In this document: positions 63,310 through 64,000 of the stretch, piece by piece
Numbering within the stretch: position 1 is the stretch's first letter
How the letters are laid out: each line of letters begins with the position of its first letter
Source: Stagnimonas sp.
GTDB lineage: Bacteria > Pseudomonadota > Gammaproteobacteria > Nevskiales > Nevskiaceae
Reading direction: 5' to 3'
Assembly (NCBI GenBank): GCA_030696045.1
Contig: JAUYNO010000090.1
Location: 1-64,000, forward strand
Length of the DNA stretch: 64,000 nucleotides
The notes under the pieces: model-generated
What the model saw: the letters and a program-made list of their open reading frames with translations, nothing else
Database searches by the model: none
What the model was told of the DNA's origin: nothing
Translations under genes and position numbers: made by a program

Positions 63310-63930
63310 TCAGGGGTTCTGGTAGTCCTCGCTCCAGACGCCGCTGGAATCCTTGTGGAAGCGGGTCCGCGACTTCAGGTGCTCCCAGCCGGTTTTCCAG
63401 AACTCGATCCGATCCGCGAGGATTGCGAAGGCGCACCAGTCCGGTGGTCGTGGCGGCCGCTCGAAGCCGAATTTCCGCTTCAGGCCGTGCAGCCGCTGCT
63501 CCAGCCCCAGCTCCGGTTCCGCCGGCGCCGTCTGGTCCGAGGCCCAGTGTCCCAGCCCGACCTCGCGGGGCCGATGATTCCAGACCAGGTCGGCTTCGGC
63601 CGAGGGCAGCATCGCCACCTCGCCGTCGACGGTGACCTGCTGATGCAGTGTCGGCCAGTGGAAGCACAGGGCGGCGCGCGGGTTGGCCTGCATCTGCTGG
63701 CCCTTGCCGCTCAGCCGGTGCGCGAACAGCAGGATGCCGCCGGCACCGACCTGGACCACGTCGACCATCCGCACCGAGGGCCTGGCATCCAGCCCGCTGG
63801 TCGCCAGCGCCGCCGCCGACCACTCGCCGATACCGGCCAAGCGCGCGCTGTCCAGCAGGCTGGCGAGGCGCTGGATCGCGCGCTCGAAGACCGGGTCGTC
63901 GGCCTCGCCCTGCGGCGACAGCGTGCTCAT
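63310..63930 (-). CDS. Pyridoxamine 5'-phosphate oxidase-like flavoprotein
   Basis: The 206-residue protein has a PNPOx-like split barrel: SGLDARPSVRMVDVVQVGAGGILLFAHRLSGKGQQMQANPRAALCFHWPTLHQQVTVDGEVAMLP. The C-terminal dimerisation-like segment is PPDWCAFAILADRIEFW, then a TRFHKD motif resembling the PdxH end (R.R...). It binds FMN. It may be a true PdxH or a relative acting on another amine or phenazine; the last strand motif is not clear enough to decide. It is convergent with the HD-GYP gene. Its ATG may overlap the stop of a gene further right. Confidence 0.85.
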   Translation of the reverse strand: MSTLSPQGEADDPVFERAIQRLASLLDSARLAGIGEWSAAALATSGLDARPSVRMVDVVQVGAGGILLFAHRLSGKGQQMQANPRAALCFHWPTLHQQVTVDGEVAMLPSAEADLVWNHRPREVGLGHWASDQTAPAEPELGLEQRLHGLKRKFGFERPPRPPDWCAFAILADRIEFWKTGWEHLKSRTRFHKDSSGVWSEDYQNP

Positions 63931-64000
63931 GTCGGGTCCCGCGCCGATGGCTGGCCCGCCGGGTCGGGGCCGGGGTGGCCTTGGAGGAAGGGGAAGAACT
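63927..64000 (-). CDS. Possible 3' end of a gene that continues beyond the window
   Basis: On the minus strand a frame open to the window edge ends with TGA at 63929-63927, overlapping the ATG of the PNPOx-like gene by four bases (ATGA). The last residues would read FLQGHPGPDPAGQPSARDPT. The overlap style is used repeatedly in this genome, which is the only support. Confidence 0.35.
   Translation of the reverse strand, partial: FFPFLQGHPGPDPAGQPSARDPT

Overview
The window is a GC-rich stretch of a Gram-negative proteobacterial chromosome. Gene content (polyphosphate kinase/exopolyphosphatase, TypA, PurT, a wax-ester-synthase-type acyltransferase, paired DUF1302 and DUF1329 proteins, DUF1214 proteins, rubredoxin, P450, many PAS and HD-GYP signalling domains) suggests a gammaproteobacterium of the Nevskiales/Solimonadaceae kind that lives on lipophilic substrates. 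This placement is inferred from content only. There are no rRNA or tRNA genes, CRISPR arrays, insertion sequences or prophage genes that I can see.

0-23.5 kb is mostly housekeeping: two small c-type cytochromes; a MAPEG-exopolyphosphatase pair convergent with polyphosphate kinase; a RidA-like lipoprotein; a GNAT/RimK-like ATP-grasp pair; a FecR-SPOR envelope protein; a GH5 lipoprotein; a membrane desaturase with a DesT/FabR-like operator candidate; TypA; a D-aminoacylase-type amidohydrolase; PurT; pyruvate kinase; and a tightly overlapped run of five small genes.

23.5-31.4 kb turns to lipids and the envelope: a WS/DGAT acyltransferase, two tandem DUF1302 proteins, a flavin reductase fused to a MarR-like domain, and DUF805. 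A 172-bp palindromic element lies between two convergent genes and supplies both stop codons.

31.4-55.9 kb is an accessory catabolic region. It holds two DUF1214 proteins, EthD-like, SDR and sulfotransferase genes, two tandem histidine kinase/double-receiver pairs, SnoaL-like proteins, a long-chain-type acyl-CoA dehydrogenase, an MFS exporter, two DUF1329 proteins, APS kinase coupled to an aldehyde dehydrogenase, a second SDR, and a TetR-P450-rubredoxin-DUF2505 operon. Read together (inference), the genes could oxidise a hydrophobic, possibly steroid- or terpenoid-like, compound: P450 with rubredoxin, then dehydrogenases, then acyl-CoA oxidation. DUF1302/DUF1329 proteins would act at the envelope, and sulfation could be fed by local PAPS synthesis. 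C/G-rich palindromic repeats mark the gene-module boundaries from 33 to 51 kb and were not found outside that interval.

55.9-64 kb carries two divergent GAF-HD-GYP proteins, predicted cyclic-di-GMP phosphodiesterases, one of them over 1,500 residues long, followed by a pyridoxamine-phosphate-oxidase-like flavoprotein.
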